Assembly (NCBI GenBank): GCA_902561155.1
Contig: CACEOY010000003.1
Coordinates: forward strand, 1-64,000
Length of the DNA: 64,000 nt
Source: an uncultured Pelagibacteraceae bacterium
GTDB lineage: Bacteria; Pseudomonadota; Alphaproteobacteria; Pelagibacterales; Pelagibacteraceae
Reading direction: 5' to 3'
Of this stretch, positions 9,457 to 18,405 are shown one piece after another. Within the stretch, counting starts at the first letter, position 1; each line of letters opens with the position of its first letter. Both the position numbers and the translations under genes were made by a program. The notes below the pieces were generated by a model that made no database searches, was not told where the DNA came from, and was given only the letters and a program-made list of their open reading frames with translations.

Positions 9457-10826
9457 GCGGCTTGGATAATTTTTTTTGAATATTTTGAGTTTTTCTTAAT
9501 TTCCTCAGAAATTAGAAAAGCTAACTCTAATGCTTGATCTGCATTCAATCTTGGGTCGCAATGCGTTCTGTACCTATTAGATAAGTCATTTTCAGATATT
9601 TTCTGTGCCCCACCAGTACATTCGGTCACATCCTGACCAGTCATTTCAACGTGTAATCCTCCTGCGTAACTTCCTTCAGATTGATGTACGCCAAAAAAGT
9701 TTTTTACCTCTTTTAAAACACTGTCAAAAGGTCTTGTTTTAAATCCTGTGGCTGCTTTGATTGTATTACCATGCATAGGGTCACATGACCATATTACATT
9801 TAATCCCTCTTTTTTAATTACTTTAATTAGTTTAGGTAAATATTTTTCTACGTTGTCTGCTCCAAATCTTGAAATCAAGGTCATTCTTCCTGGCTCATTT
9901 TCTGGATTAAGAATATTACAGAGTTTTACAAGTTCCTCAGGTTTTAAGGTCGGACCACATTTTAAGCCTAAAGGGTTTTTAATTCCTCTACAAAATTCAA
10001 CATGAGCTCCGTCTGGTTGTCTTGTTCTATCTCCTATCCATACAAAATGTGCAGAGGTGTCGTGGTATTCACCCGTTGTTGAGTCTACTCTTGTCATGGC
10101 TTCTTCAAATGGTAGTAAAAGAGCTTCGTGAGAAGTATAAAAATTAACAGTTCTTAATCTTCTATTATTATCAGAATTTATCCCACAAGCTTGCATAAAC
10201 GCTAAAGCATCACTAATTTTATCTTCAATCTCTTTGTATTTGCCTTTAGTTTTGTCTTTTATAAATCCTAAATTCCACAAATGAACTTGTCTTAAATCAG
10301 CAAAACCACCTTGAGAAAAAGCTCTTAATAAGTTTAACGTTGATGCTGATTGTGAGTATGCTCTAAATAATCTTTTTGCATCTGGAACTCTAGTTTTTTC
10401 ATTGAAATCTACTCCATTTATATTATCACCTAAATAACTTGGTAATTCTTTTCCATCTTTTTTTTCTATTGGAGCGCTTCTTGGTTTAGAAAATTGTCCT
10501 GCTATTCTTCCGACTTTAACAACTGGCACTGAAGCCGAGGCTGTTAAAACTAGTGACATCTGTAAAATTACTTTGAAAGTATCTCTAATATTGTCAGGAT
10601 GGAATTCTGCAAAACTTTCTGCACAGTCTCCACCTTGAAGAAGAAAGGCTTTGCCTTCAACTACTTCTGCTAACGCCTTTTTTAAAGATCTTGTTTCTCC
10701 AGCAAAAACTAGTGGCGGATATTTTTTTATTTTACTTAAAACTAAATCCAGCTCTTTCTTATCTACATAATTAGGTAGATGTTTTGCAGGAAATTTTGTC
10801 CAACTATTTAATGTCCATTTTTTCAT
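9450..10826 (-). CDS. Class II 3-deoxy-7-phosphoheptulonate (DAHP) synthase
   Basis: First step of the shikimate pathway: phosphoenolpyruvate plus erythrose 4-phosphate. This is the long, plant-like class II type (AroA-II). It opens with [17 protein letters not shown], and [39 protein letters not shown] and [18 protein letters not shown] are diagnostic. The track starts at a TTG (10832); the ATG six bases later (10826) fits the family N-terminus better. A good sigma-70-like promoter lies just upstream, so it can be transcribed apart from glmS. Confidence 0.95.
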   Translation of the reverse strand: MKKWTLNSWTKFPAKHLPNYVDKKELDLVLSKIKKYPPLVFAGETRSLKKALAEVVEGKAFLLQGGDCAESFAEFHPDNIRDTFKVILQMSLVLTASASVPVVKVGRIAGQFSKPRSAPIEKKDGKELPSYLGDNINGVDFNEKTRVPDAKRLFRAYSQSASTLNLLRAFSQGGFADLRQVHLWNLGFIKDKTKGKYKEIEDKISDALAFMQACGINSDNNRRLRTVNFYTSHEALLLPFEEAMTRVDSTTGEYHDTSAHFVWIGDRTRQPDGAHVEFCRGIKNPLGLKCGPTLKPEELVKLCNILNPENEPGRMTLISRFGADNVEKYLPKLIKVIKKEGLNVIWSCDPMHGNTIKAATGFKTRPFDSVLKEVKNFFGVHQSEGSYAGGLHVEMTGQDVTECTGGAQKISENDLSNRYRTHCDPRLNADQALELAFLISEEIKKNSKYSKKIIQAAS

Positions 10827-10843
10827 ATTCAACCTGTGATATG

Positions 10844-10872
10844 TATATAGAGTAAAGAGATTAAATTTCCAA
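10844..10872 (-). promoter_or_regulatory. Predicted promoter of the DAHP synthase gene
   Basis: On the minus strand TTGGAA (10867-10872), a 17-base spacer, then TATATA (10844-10849). It lies in the 63-base gap between glmS and the DAHP synthase gene. The expected start would give a leader of only about 10 bases. This is a sequence match only. Confidence 0.5.
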
Positions 10873-10889
10873 TAGTTAAATTAGAAAAT

Positions 10890-12707
10890 TTACTCAACAG
10901 TTACAGATTTAGCCAAGTTTCTTGGTTTATCTATATCGCATTTTTTTAGTAGAGCCACATGATAAGCTAATAATTGAAGTGGTATAGTTAATAAAAAAGG
11001 ATTTAAAAGTTCATCAATAAAAGGCATTTCAATTTTAAATCTTATATTTTCATTTATTACATCGTCATGTTTATCTGATATAAATAAAACCTTTCCTCCT
11101 CTAGCTATAACTTCTTGCATGTTAGAAATAGTTTTTTCAAAATATTTATCTTTTGGGGCCAAAATAATTACAGGTAAACCATCTTCGATCAAAGCTAGCG
11201 GGCCATGTTTCATTTCTCCAGCGGGGTAACCCTCAGCGTGAAGATAAGACAATTCTTTCAATTTTAATGCTCCTTCTAATGCTATAGGAAATGATGATCC
11301 TCTCCCTAAAAACATTGATCCTTTAGCTGATAAAAAGTCTTTAGCAAATATTTGAATTAATTCCTCGGTCTTTAATGAATTCTCAATTCCTTGAGGTAAA
11401 TTTTTAAGATTTTTAATTTTTTCAATATAGTTTTTATTATCAATATTCCCTCTTATTTTAGATATCTTTAAACTCATTATATATAAAACTAACATTTGGC
11501 CTATAAAAGCTTTTGTAGATGCTACACCAATCTCTGGGCCCGCATGAATGGGGATAACCCAATCAGAATTCCTAGCAATTGAGCTTTCTACTACATTAAT
11601 AACAGAACAAGTTTTCATTTTATTTTTTTTTGCTATTTCCAAAGCTGCCGCTGTATCTGCTGTTTCTCCAGACTGAGACACAAATATATATAAAGTATCA
11701 GGATTAAATCTTATCTTTCTATATCTAAATTCTGAAGCCACCTCAGTTTCTACGTTTAAATCTGTTAATTCTTCTATCCAATATTTAGCAACTTGGCATG
11801 AATGATAGGCGGTACCACATCCAATAAGAAATATTTTATTAATTTTTTTTGGGTCAATAGGAAAATCATAAAGATTTATATCATTTCTTATTTTGTCTAT
11901 ATATTCGTTCAAACAATTTTTAATAGTAGTTGGTTGCTCAAATATTTCTTTAGACATAAAATTTTTATAATCACCTAACTTTGCTTCATTTTTGTCTTCA
12001 GATAAAACTAATATTTTTTTATTAATTTTATTTTTAGAAACATCAAAAAATTCAACACTATCTTTAGTTATTTTGCATATCTCTCCGTCATCCAAATAAG
12101 AAATTTTATTTGTCATAGCTTTAAGTGCATATGAGTCAGAACCTAAATAATTTTCATTATTTGAGTATCCAACAGCGAGTGGGCTGCCTCGTCTAGCTCC
12201 TATAATAATATCAGATTGATCTTTAAATAATATCCCTAGTGCAAAACTTCCTTCAAGATATACTAAAGAATTTAATACTGCATCAATTGGATTTGAGTCT
12301 TTTAAATATTTTGTTATCAATAGTGTGATAACTTCAGTATCAGTTTGAGATTTAAATTTGTAACCCTCTTTTTCCAGTTTCTTTTTAAGGGAATTAGAAT
12401 TTTCAATTATTCCATTATGAACCACCGAAACTATTTCAGAAGAATGTGGGTGAGCATTGACTTCGTTTGGTATGCCGTGAGTAGCCCATCTCACGTGGCC
12501 AATTCCTATATTGCCTCGAGCTGGAGAATTAAATAATATTTTTTCGAGCTCTTCAACTCTTCCAGAGCATTTTTTTTCATTAAGATTTTTTTTAGAGATT
12601 GTCGCAATACCAGCGGAGTCATATCCTCTATATTCCAATCTTTTTAAAGAATTAATAATATTTGAGGTAACAGACTTGTTGCTCGCAATACCAATTATCC
12701 CGCACAT
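10890..12707 (-). CDS. glmS: Glutamine:fructose-6-phosphate aminotransferase
   Basis: Makes glucosamine-6-phosphate for peptidoglycan and lipopolysaccharide. The N-terminal Ntn glutaminase begins MCGIIGIASN with Cys as the mature first residue, and GIGHVRWATHG and HNGIIEN follow. Two SIS isomerase domains follow, with IGCGTAYHS, VSQSGETADT and EGYPAGEMKHGPLALIE. The C-terminus KPRNLAKSVTVE is canonical. Length is 605 residues. It overlaps the glmU-like gene by one base, so two steps toward UDP-GlcNAc are co-transcribed. Confidence 0.97.
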   Translation of the reverse strand: MCGIIGIASNKSVTSNIINSLKRLEYRGYDSAGIATISKKNLNEKKCSGRVEELEKILFNSPARGNIGIGHVRWATHGIPNEVNAHPHSSEIVSVVHNGIIENSNSLKKKLEKEGYKFKSQTDTEVITLLITKYLKDSNPIDAVLNSLVYLEGSFALGILFKDQSDIIIGARRGSPLAVGYSNNENYLGSDSYALKAMTNKISYLDDGEICKITKDSVEFFDVSKNKINKKILVLSEDKNEAKLGDYKNFMSKEIFEQPTTIKNCLNEYIDKIRNDINLYDFPIDPKKINKIFLIGCGTAYHSCQVAKYWIEELTDLNVETEVASEFRYRKIRFNPDTLYIFVSQSGETADTAAALEIAKKNKMKTCSVINVVESSIARNSDWVIPIHAGPEIGVASTKAFIGQMLVLYIMSLKISKIRGNIDNKNYIEKIKNLKNLPQGIENSLKTEELIQIFAKDFLSAKGSMFLGRGSSFPIALEGALKLKELSYLHAEGYPAGEMKHGPLALIEDGLPVIILAPKDKYFEKTISNMQEVIARGGKVLFISDKHDDVINENIRFKIEMPFIDELLNPFLLTIPLQLLAYHVALLKKCDIDKPRNLAKSVTVE

Positions 12708-13351
12708 TATTTTTTTTTCCTTTTGTAATTTTTTTTAGTAATTTGTGGCGATCTTGCCAAAGCCAGTGAATTTTTTATAATATTTTTAGTAATTACAGAT
12801 CCTGCACCTACTACAGAATTTTCCTCAATTACTAATGGTGCTACTAAAGAAGAGTTAGAACCTACAAATACGTTTTTTTTGATTTTAGTTTTGTTCTTTT
12901 TAATTCCATCATAATTACATGTAATAGTTCCTGCTCCGATATTACTATTTTCTCCAATTTCTGTATCACCAATATAGGACAAATGGTTTACTTTGCTTTT
13001 AGATTTAATTTGAGAGTTTTTTGTTTCTACAAAGTTACCTACCTTCGAACCTGGTAAAAAATGTGATCCAGGTCTAATTCTGGCATAAGGCCCGACTGTA
13101 ACATTTTTTTCCAACTTGGCTCCCTCCAAATGGGAAAAAGATTTTATTGTAACATTATTTCCGATTTTTACTTTTGATCCAATAACAACATATGGTTCAA
13201 TTTTTACATTTTTGCCAAATTTTGTATCTTTGGATAGAAAAGTTGTCTCTGGTGCGATTAAATCTACACCTTGGTTTAAGGCTTTTATTCTTAAATTATC
13301 TTGTTCAGATCTTAGTTTAATCGCTTTTTTAAGTTTTAAATTTGTCTTCAT
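12707..13351 (-). CDS. glmU: Stand-alone GlmU acetyltransferase domain
   Basis: Left-handed beta-helix hexapeptide protein matching only the C-terminal half of GlmU, which acetylates glucosamine-1-phosphate with acetyl-CoA. Visible active-site segments are PYARIRPGS, VGNFVETKNS, NHLSYIGDTEIG and GAGTITCNYDG, which hold the Arg, Lys, His/Tyr and Asn of this domain. The protein starts in the region corresponding to the GlmU linker; the uridylyltransferase domain (about 230 residues) is absent. Upstream, after 71 bases, lies divergent gph, so no missing N-terminal exon or frameshifted piece fits there. The UTP-using step must be encoded elsewhere. Confidence 0.85.
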   Translation of the reverse strand: MKTNLKLKKAIKLRSEQDNLRIKALNQGVDLIAPETTFLSKDTKFGKNVKIEPYVVIGSKVKIGNNVTIKSFSHLEGAKLEKNVTVGPYARIRPGSHFLPGSKVGNFVETKNSQIKSKSKVNHLSYIGDTEIGENSNIGAGTITCNYDGIKKNKTKIKKNVFVGSNSSLVAPLVIEENSVVGAGSVITKNIIKNSLALARSPQITKKNYKRKKK

Positions 13352-13422
13352 AAAAAGTTCTATTTACATTAGAAATGGATTATAAATAAGTCACAAAATA
13401 TTTCTTTTTAAAACTTTAAAAA

Positions 13423-14085
13423 ATGACTCAAAACTTAACCATTTTATTCGATCTAGACGGAACAATTGTTAATACTGCCCCAGATTTAATGTCTGCACAT
13501 AACCACGTAATGAGAAAATTTGGTTTTGAAGAAAAAAAAATGGAAGATATAAAATCACTGGCTGGTAAAGGTGCATGGGTAATGATGCAAAGATCGTTTA
13601 AAGAAGAAATTAAAAGTGAAGAAACAAAAAAAGCAATGACTAAAGAGTTTATTGATTTTTACTCTAAAAATATTGATACGTATAGTAAGCCTTTAAAAGG
13701 AATAGTTAAATTTTTAGATTGGGCAAAAAACAAAAAAATCTCAATGGCTGTTTGTACAAATAAACAAGAGCGTTTAGCAATCGATTTATTAAAGAAATTA
13801 AATATTTACAAGTATTTCGAATATGTTGCAGGATCGGACACTTTTGAATTTAACAAACCTGATCCTAGACATTTAACAGATGTCGTTGAAATTATTGGTG
13901 GAGATTTAAATAAAACAATAATGATTGGTGACAGTGAAGTAGATGAGATGTCTGCTCACAATGCCAAATTACCTTTTATTTTAGTAAAAGATGGCTACAC
14001 AGAAAAATCTGAAAATGAAATTAAGCATGACGCTTTAATTTCAGATTTTGTTGGTTTCGAAAAAGTCATAGAAAAATATTTATGA
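13423..14085 (+). CDS. gph: HAD-family phosphatase, phosphoglycolate phosphatase-like
   Basis: A 220-residue HAD hydrolase. Motif I is ILFDLDGTIVNTAPDL with both catalytic Asp residues, motif II is AVCTNKQ, and motifs III and IV are the Lys in FNKPDPRHL and MIGDSEVDEMSA. The helical cap and the NTAPDL start match phosphoglycolate phosphatases, which remove 2-phosphoglycolate from DNA repair or oxygenase reactions. Substrate remains uncertain within this family. It overlaps the LysE gene by four bases. Confidence 0.8.
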   Translation: MTQNLTILFDLDGTIVNTAPDLMSAHNHVMRKFGFEEKKMEDIKSLAGKGAWVMMQRSFKEEIKSEETKKAMTKEFIDFYSKNIDTYSKPLKGIVKFLDWAKNKKISMAVCTNKQERLAIDLLKKLNIYKYFEYVAGSDTFEFNKPDPRHLTDVVEIIGGDLNKTIMIGDSEVDEMSAHNAKLPFILVKDGYTEKSENEIKHDALISDFVGFEKVIEKYL

Positions 14086-14681
14086 TAACTTTTGCCCTAT
14101 TCTCGGCGCTAGCAACTTTTTATTTTACTATGTTTATAACTCCTGGCCCAAATAATGCTATGTTAACTGCTTCTGGATTAAAATTTGGTTTTTTTAGAAC
14201 CTTGCCTCACGTTATAGGAATTCCACTTGGTCATATATTTCAAATAGGATTAACTTGTTTTGGTTTAGCAAATTTATTTTTAATTTATCCTCAGGTTCAA
14301 TTTTATATGAAAATTTTATGTTTTTTATATTTACTTTACCTAGCTAAAACAATGATCGGTTCTTTTAGTATGATTCAAAAAGAAACAGGAAGACCTCTAA
14401 AATTTTATGAGGCTTCTATTTTTCAATTTGTAAATCCCAAAGCGTGGTCTATAGCTGTAACAGTAGCTTCAGGTTTTTTTCCTACCGAAGAAAATATTTT
14501 TAAAGGTGTTGCATTTGTCACAACTACTGCTGCAGTAATATGCTTTCCATCAATATGTGTTTGGGCTTTATTTGGCAGTGGTTTAAGAAAATTTGTTACA
14601 AATTTGAAGATTAAAAAAACAATCGAATATTTACTTGCAATACTCTTAGTTTTAACAGGCTTGTTTATTTTACTTAAATAA
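14082..14681 (+). CDS. LysE/RhtB-family amino-acid exporter
   Basis: A 199-residue inner-membrane protein with about six hydrophobic segments. The N-terminus FTMFITPGPNNAMLTASGLKFG is the LysE/RhtB signature, and QFVNPKAWS is a second conserved loop. The family exports amino acids or related metabolites, but the substrate cannot be read from the sequence. It is translationally coupled to gph by an ATGA overlap; no functional link to that gene is evident. Confidence 0.85.
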   Translation: MITFALFSALATFYFTMFITPGPNNAMLTASGLKFGFFRTLPHVIGIPLGHIFQIGLTCFGLANLFLIYPQVQFYMKILCFLYLLYLAKTMIGSFSMIQKETGRPLKFYEASIFQFVNPKAWSIAVTVASGFFPTEENIFKGVAFVTTTAAVICFPSICVWALFGSGLRKFVTNLKIKKTIEYLLAILLVLTGLFILLK

Positions 14682-14684
14682 TCT

Positions 14685-14713
14685 TTGATTTTTATACTCT
14701 GCTCTAATATACA
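14685..14713 (+). promoter_or_regulatory. Predicted promoter of prpBC
   Basis: TTGATT (14685-14690), 17 bases, TATACA (14708-14713). The expected transcription start falls about three bases before the prpB ATG at 14723, so the mRNA would be leaderless or nearly so. No Shine-Dalgarno sequence is visible in the gap. Confidence 0.5.
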
Positions 14714-14722
14714 TTTTGGCAA

Positions 14723-15619
14723 ATGCACTTTACAAAAAAAACAGTAGCAGAAAAAAGATCTAATTTAATTAGCAAATTACAATCTAAAAAATTACTGAGG
14801 TTTCCAGGTGCTTACAATCCTCTGTGTGCAAAATTAATTGCTGAAATTGGTTTCGACGGCGTCTATGTTTCTGGTGGGGTAATGTCAAATGACTTAGGAC
14901 TACCTGACATAGGTCTTACCTCATTAGATCAAGTGAGCTATAGAAGTAGTCAAATAGCGAGGGTTACAGATTTGCCCACGATAGTGGATATCGATACAGG
15001 TTTTGGCAATTGTAAAAAAACAATTGAAGTCTTTGAGGCTAAAGGTTTAGCTGGTTGTCATCTTGAAGATCAAGTTGCTGAAAAAAGGTGTGGTCACTTA
15101 GATAATAAAGAACTTATTTCTATAGAGAAAATGGTTAAGAAAATTGAAGAATGTGTCAAATCAAGAAAAGACAAAAACTTTTTAATTATCGCCAGAACAG
15201 ATGCAAATACGGTTGAAGGTCTAGATAAAACAATTGATAGAATTAAAGCATATGAAGGTGCAGGTGCTGATATGATATTTCCAGAGGCTTTAAAAGATGA
15301 GCAAGAATTTGAAAAAGTAAGAAAAAATTCAAAAGGCTATTTGCTAGCCAACATGACTGAGTTTGGAAAATCAAAACTACTTAATAAAAAAGAATTAGAA
15401 AATCTTGGATATAATTTAGTTATTTATCCTGTTACTACCCAGAGATTAGCAATGAAAAGTGCTGAGGATGGTCTTAAGTCTATCTTTACGGATGGTCACC
15501 AAAATAACATTATAGACAAAATGCAGACTAGAAAAAGGTTGTACGAGCTCGTAGAATATGAGAAATACAATACGCCGGATAAGAAAATTACGGATTTTTC
15601 TACTGAGGGACACGAATAA
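14723..15619 (+). CDS. prpB: 2-Methylisocitrate lyase
   Basis: Cleaves 2-methylisocitrate to succinate and pyruvate in propionate oxidation. It belongs to the ICL/PEP-mutase superfamily: FPGAYNPLCAKLIAEIGFDG, SGGVMSNDLGLPD, DIDTGFG and HLEDQVAEKRCGH, the last holding the catalytic Cys. IIARTDANTVEGLD continues the metal site. Length of 298 residues is normal. It overlaps prpC by one base. No prpD or acnD is next to it. Confidence 0.92.
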   Translation: MHFTKKTVAEKRSNLISKLQSKKLLRFPGAYNPLCAKLIAEIGFDGVYVSGGVMSNDLGLPDIGLTSLDQVSYRSSQIARVTDLPTIVDIDTGFGNCKKTIEVFEAKGLAGCHLEDQVAEKRCGHLDNKELISIEKMVKKIEECVKSRKDKNFLIIARTDANTVEGLDKTIDRIKAYEGAGADMIFPEALKDEQEFEKVRKNSKGYLLANMTEFGKSKLLNKKELENLGYNLVIYPVTTQRLAMKSAEDGLKSIFTDGHQNNIIDKMQTRKRLYELVEYEKYNTPDKKITDFSTEGHE

Positions 15620-16743
15620 TGAGTGAAGAAATTAAAAAAGGTTTATTAGGAATAGTAGTTGATGAAACTACAATATCACACGTTGTTCCTGAATTGAGTA
15701 CGCTTACCTATAGGGGTTATACGGTTCAAGAATTGTGTGACAAATGTGATTTTGAGGAGGTGGCCTATTTAGTTTTACACGGGGAATTACCAAACAATAA
15801 ACAATTAAAAAAATTTATTAAAACTGAAAGATCAGAAAGAAAACTTTCAAAACAAATTTTAAAAGATATTCAAAAAATGCCAAAGACCGCACATCCTATG
15901 GATGTAATCAGAACTTGTGTGAGCTTGATGGCCTTAGAGGATAAAGACACAAAAGATAACTCTCCTAAAGCTAATATGAGAAAAGCAATGAGAATTTTTG
16001 CGAAGACGCCTACAGCAGTTGCGGCCTATTTTAGGTATCGAAAAGGTAAAAAAATTATTTCCCCGGACAAGAAATTATCATTTTCACAAAATTTTTTCAA
16101 AATGATGTTTAATAAAGTTCCTGATAAAGAAATTGTTAGAGCTTTTGATATTTCTCTAATTCTATATGCTGAACATAGTTTTAATGTTTCAACTTTCACT
16201 GCTAGAACAATAACAAGTAGCTTGTCTGATTTACACGGTGCTATTACAGGAGCGATAGCTTCACTCAAAGGTCCGCTACATGGCGGAGCTAATGAAGCAG
16301 TAATGCACATGATGAAAGAAATAAAAAAACCAGAAAAGGCTAAAATTTGGATTGAAAATGCCTTAAATAAAAAAAAGGTTATTATGGGATTTGGTCATAG
16401 AGTTTATAGAACTGGAGACTCGAGAGTGCCTACTATGAAACATTATATGTTTAAAGTTGCTAAGCTTTTAAAAAAAGAGAAATATACTCAAATATACGAA
16501 ATATTAGAAAAGGTTATGTTAGAGAAAAAGAATATACACCCAAATGTGGATTTTCCATGCGGACCCACTTATTACATGATGGGAATAGACATAGACTTTT
16601 ATACTCCTATATTTGTAATGTCTAGAATTACAGGTTGGTCAGCTCATATTATGGAACAACATGCTTCGAACAAATTGATTAGACCTCTATCAAAATATAA
16701 AGGACAAGAAGTTAGAGAAGTAATGTTATTAAATCAGAGATAA
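15619..16743 (+). CDS. prpC: 2-Methylcitrate synthase
   Basis: Citrate-synthase family enzyme condensing propionyl-CoA with oxaloacetate. The short N-terminus (KGLLGIVVDETTISHVVPE) and LTYRGYTVQELC are typical of PrpC rather than the longer hexameric GltA. Active-site parts are the His in KGPLHGGANEAVMHMM, the His in GFGHRVYRTGDSR, and NVDFPCGPTYYMMGI with its Asp. Length is 374 residues. Pairing with prpB supports the methylcitrate role, though such enzymes often also make citrate. It ends one base before the convergent methyltransferase. Confidence 0.92.
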   Translation: MSEEIKKGLLGIVVDETTISHVVPELSTLTYRGYTVQELCDKCDFEEVAYLVLHGELPNNKQLKKFIKTERSERKLSKQILKDIQKMPKTAHPMDVIRTCVSLMALEDKDTKDNSPKANMRKAMRIFAKTPTAVAAYFRYRKGKKIISPDKKLSFSQNFFKMMFNKVPDKEIVRAFDISLILYAEHSFNVSTFTARTITSSLSDLHGAITGAIASLKGPLHGGANEAVMHMMKEIKKPEKAKIWIENALNKKKVIMGFGHRVYRTGDSRVPTMKHYMFKVAKLLKKEKYTQIYEILEKVMLEKKNIHPNVDFPCGPTYYMMGIDIDFYTPIFVMSRITGWSAHIMEQHASNKLIRPLSKYKGQEVREVMLLNQR

Positions 16744-17388
16744 TTAAATTTCGATTACCGCAAACTTGTTTTCTATGATCCGTAAAACTAAATTTTCTTG
16801 TTTAACATAATAATCAATAGCTTTCTTAACATCAGTTATATAAGATGCATCTTGGTAATCGTCACAGACTATTGTTCCTTTCTTACCTTTCATGTTTTGA
16901 TGAACAATCTCAATATCATTTAATGTTGTTTGATAACTATGGCCACCGTCAATAAACGCAAAATCAATTTTTTTTATATCTATATTTTTAAGTACTTTAT
17001 TTGAATTGCCTTTATATAGATAAACTTTATTCTCAAAATTTTTTAAAAATTTTTTCACACTTTCAAGGGAATTCAAATTTTCTTTTAAATAAAAGTTGTA
17101 ATAAATATGTTTTAAAGGATTGGAAAATTTTTGGTGTTTTATGTAAGTTGGTTTTTTTTCATTATTATCTTCGTTATCATCTCCAAAAAGATCTATACCT
17201 GTATAAGTAAAATTTCCTCGTTGAATTATATTTAAGAACTCACAGATATTCCTTGAAGTCACACCGCAAAAAACTCCGATTTCTAAAAAGTGATGAGGTT
17301 TTTTTTCATTAATTAATTCGATTAATTTATTTCCCCATCTAGGGTTTAAACCAGTTTTGCGCCAATATTTTTTGAATTTAAAATCCAA
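16744..17388 (-). CDS. Class I SAM-dependent methyltransferase, CmcI/Methyltransf_24-like
   Basis: A 214-residue Rossmann methyltransferase. Motif I reads HFLEIGVFCGVTSRNI, and an Asp-rich motif FAFIDGGHSYQTTLNDIE is followed by KGTIVCDDY. Such enzymes often methylate sugars or small metabolites; the substrate is unknown. It lies six bases downstream of nrdB on the same strand and may be read through from nrdAB, with no obvious functional link. The glycan island holds a distantly similar protein (42107-42919). Confidence 0.7.
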   Translation of the reverse strand: MDFKFKKYWRKTGLNPRWGNKLIELINEKKPHHFLEIGVFCGVTSRNICEFLNIIQRGNFTYTGIDLFGDDNEDNNEKKPTYIKHQKFSNPLKHIYYNFYLKENLNSLESVKKFLKNFENKVYLYKGNSNKVLKNIDIKKIDFAFIDGGHSYQTTLNDIEIVHQNMKGKKGTIVCDDYQDASYITDVKKAIDYYVKQENLVLRIIENKFAVIEI

Positions 17389-17394
17389 TAAATT

Positions 17395-18405
17395 TTATGA
17401 AAATGCCTCGACCCACGTTCCCTTAGTTGAGGCTTTAGAATACTCTGTGGCTCTACCTTCAAAAAAGTTCATGTGCTCAACAGCATTAAGCATGGTATCT
17501 AACCACGTTAACGGATTTTTTTTAACATCATAAATAGGTTCTAATCCTAATTGAACTAGTCTTCTATTTCCAATAAACCTAATATAATCTTTTACCTCTT
17601 GAGCTGTTAAACCTTTCATTGGACCCATCTCAAAAGCTAAATCAATAAAAGCATCCTCATGCTCAACGATTGTTCTGCAAGCCTCATAAAGCTCTTTTTT
17701 TAATTTAGGCGTCCAGATTTCTGGATTTTCTTTTATGAACTCCTTAAATATTCTAATCATTGAATTACAGTGTAGAGTTTCATCTCTTACCGACCAAGTT
17801 ACTATTTGGCCCATGCCTTTAAGTTTATTGTGTCTTGGAAAATTTAAAAGAATTGCAAAACTAGCAAATAATTGTAGTCCTTCTGTGAAGGCACTAAAAA
17901 CTGCTACAGTTTTTGCAATGTCCTCTTTTGAATTAACATTAAAACCTTGCATGTAGTCATATTTGTCTTTCATTTCTTTGTACTTCATGAAAGCAGAATA
18001 TTCTGACTCTGGCATACCAATTGTGTCTAATAAATGAGAGTAAGCAGCTACGTGAACAGTTTCCATGGATGCAAAAGCTGTCATCATCATTAATACTTCT
18101 GTGGGCTTAAAAACTGTTGTGTAATGTCTCAAGTAGCAATTGTTCACTTCCACATCTGCTTGTGTAAAAAATCTAAAAATTTGTGTGACCAGGTTTTTTT
18201 CAGGTTGGGATAAATTTTTTTGCCAGTCTCTTACATCATCGCCAAGTGGCACTTCTTCGGGCAACCAATGAATTCTTTGTTGGGTTAACCAAGCGTCGTA
18301 ACACCACGGATATCTAAAAGGTTTATAAACAGGATTTTCTACTAACAATCCCATTTTCTTTGGTTCTATAATTTTCTTATTGTTTTCTTTTTTCGCTACT
18401 GACAT
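17395..18405 (-). CDS. nrdB: Class Ia ribonucleotide reductase beta subunit
   Basis: Di-iron tyrosyl-radical subunit that supplies the radical to NrdA. Metal ligands lie in TQADVEVNN, ASMETVHVAAYSHL (Glu-x-x-His with the radical-site Tyr just after) and VRDETLHCNSM. The C-terminal tail WVEAFS is the likely docking peptide. The track begins at GTG 18414, but ATG 18405 has GAGGAG eight bases upstream and is preferred. It still overlaps nrdA by 10 bases. Confidence 0.95.
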   Translation of the reverse strand: MSVAKKENNKKIIEPKKMGLLVENPVYKPFRYPWCYDAWLTQQRIHWLPEEVPLGDDVRDWQKNLSQPEKNLVTQIFRFFTQADVEVNNCYLRHYTTVFKPTEVLMMMTAFASMETVHVAAYSHLLDTIGMPESEYSAFMKYKEMKDKYDYMQGFNVNSKEDIAKTVAVFSAFTEGLQLFASFAILLNFPRHNKLKGMGQIVTWSVRDETLHCNSMIRIFKEFIKENPEIWTPKLKKELYEACRTIVEHEDAFIDLAFEMGPMKGLTAQEVKDYIRFIGNRRLVQLGLEPIYDVKKNPLTWLDTMLNAVEHMNFFEGRATEYSKASTKGTWVEAFS

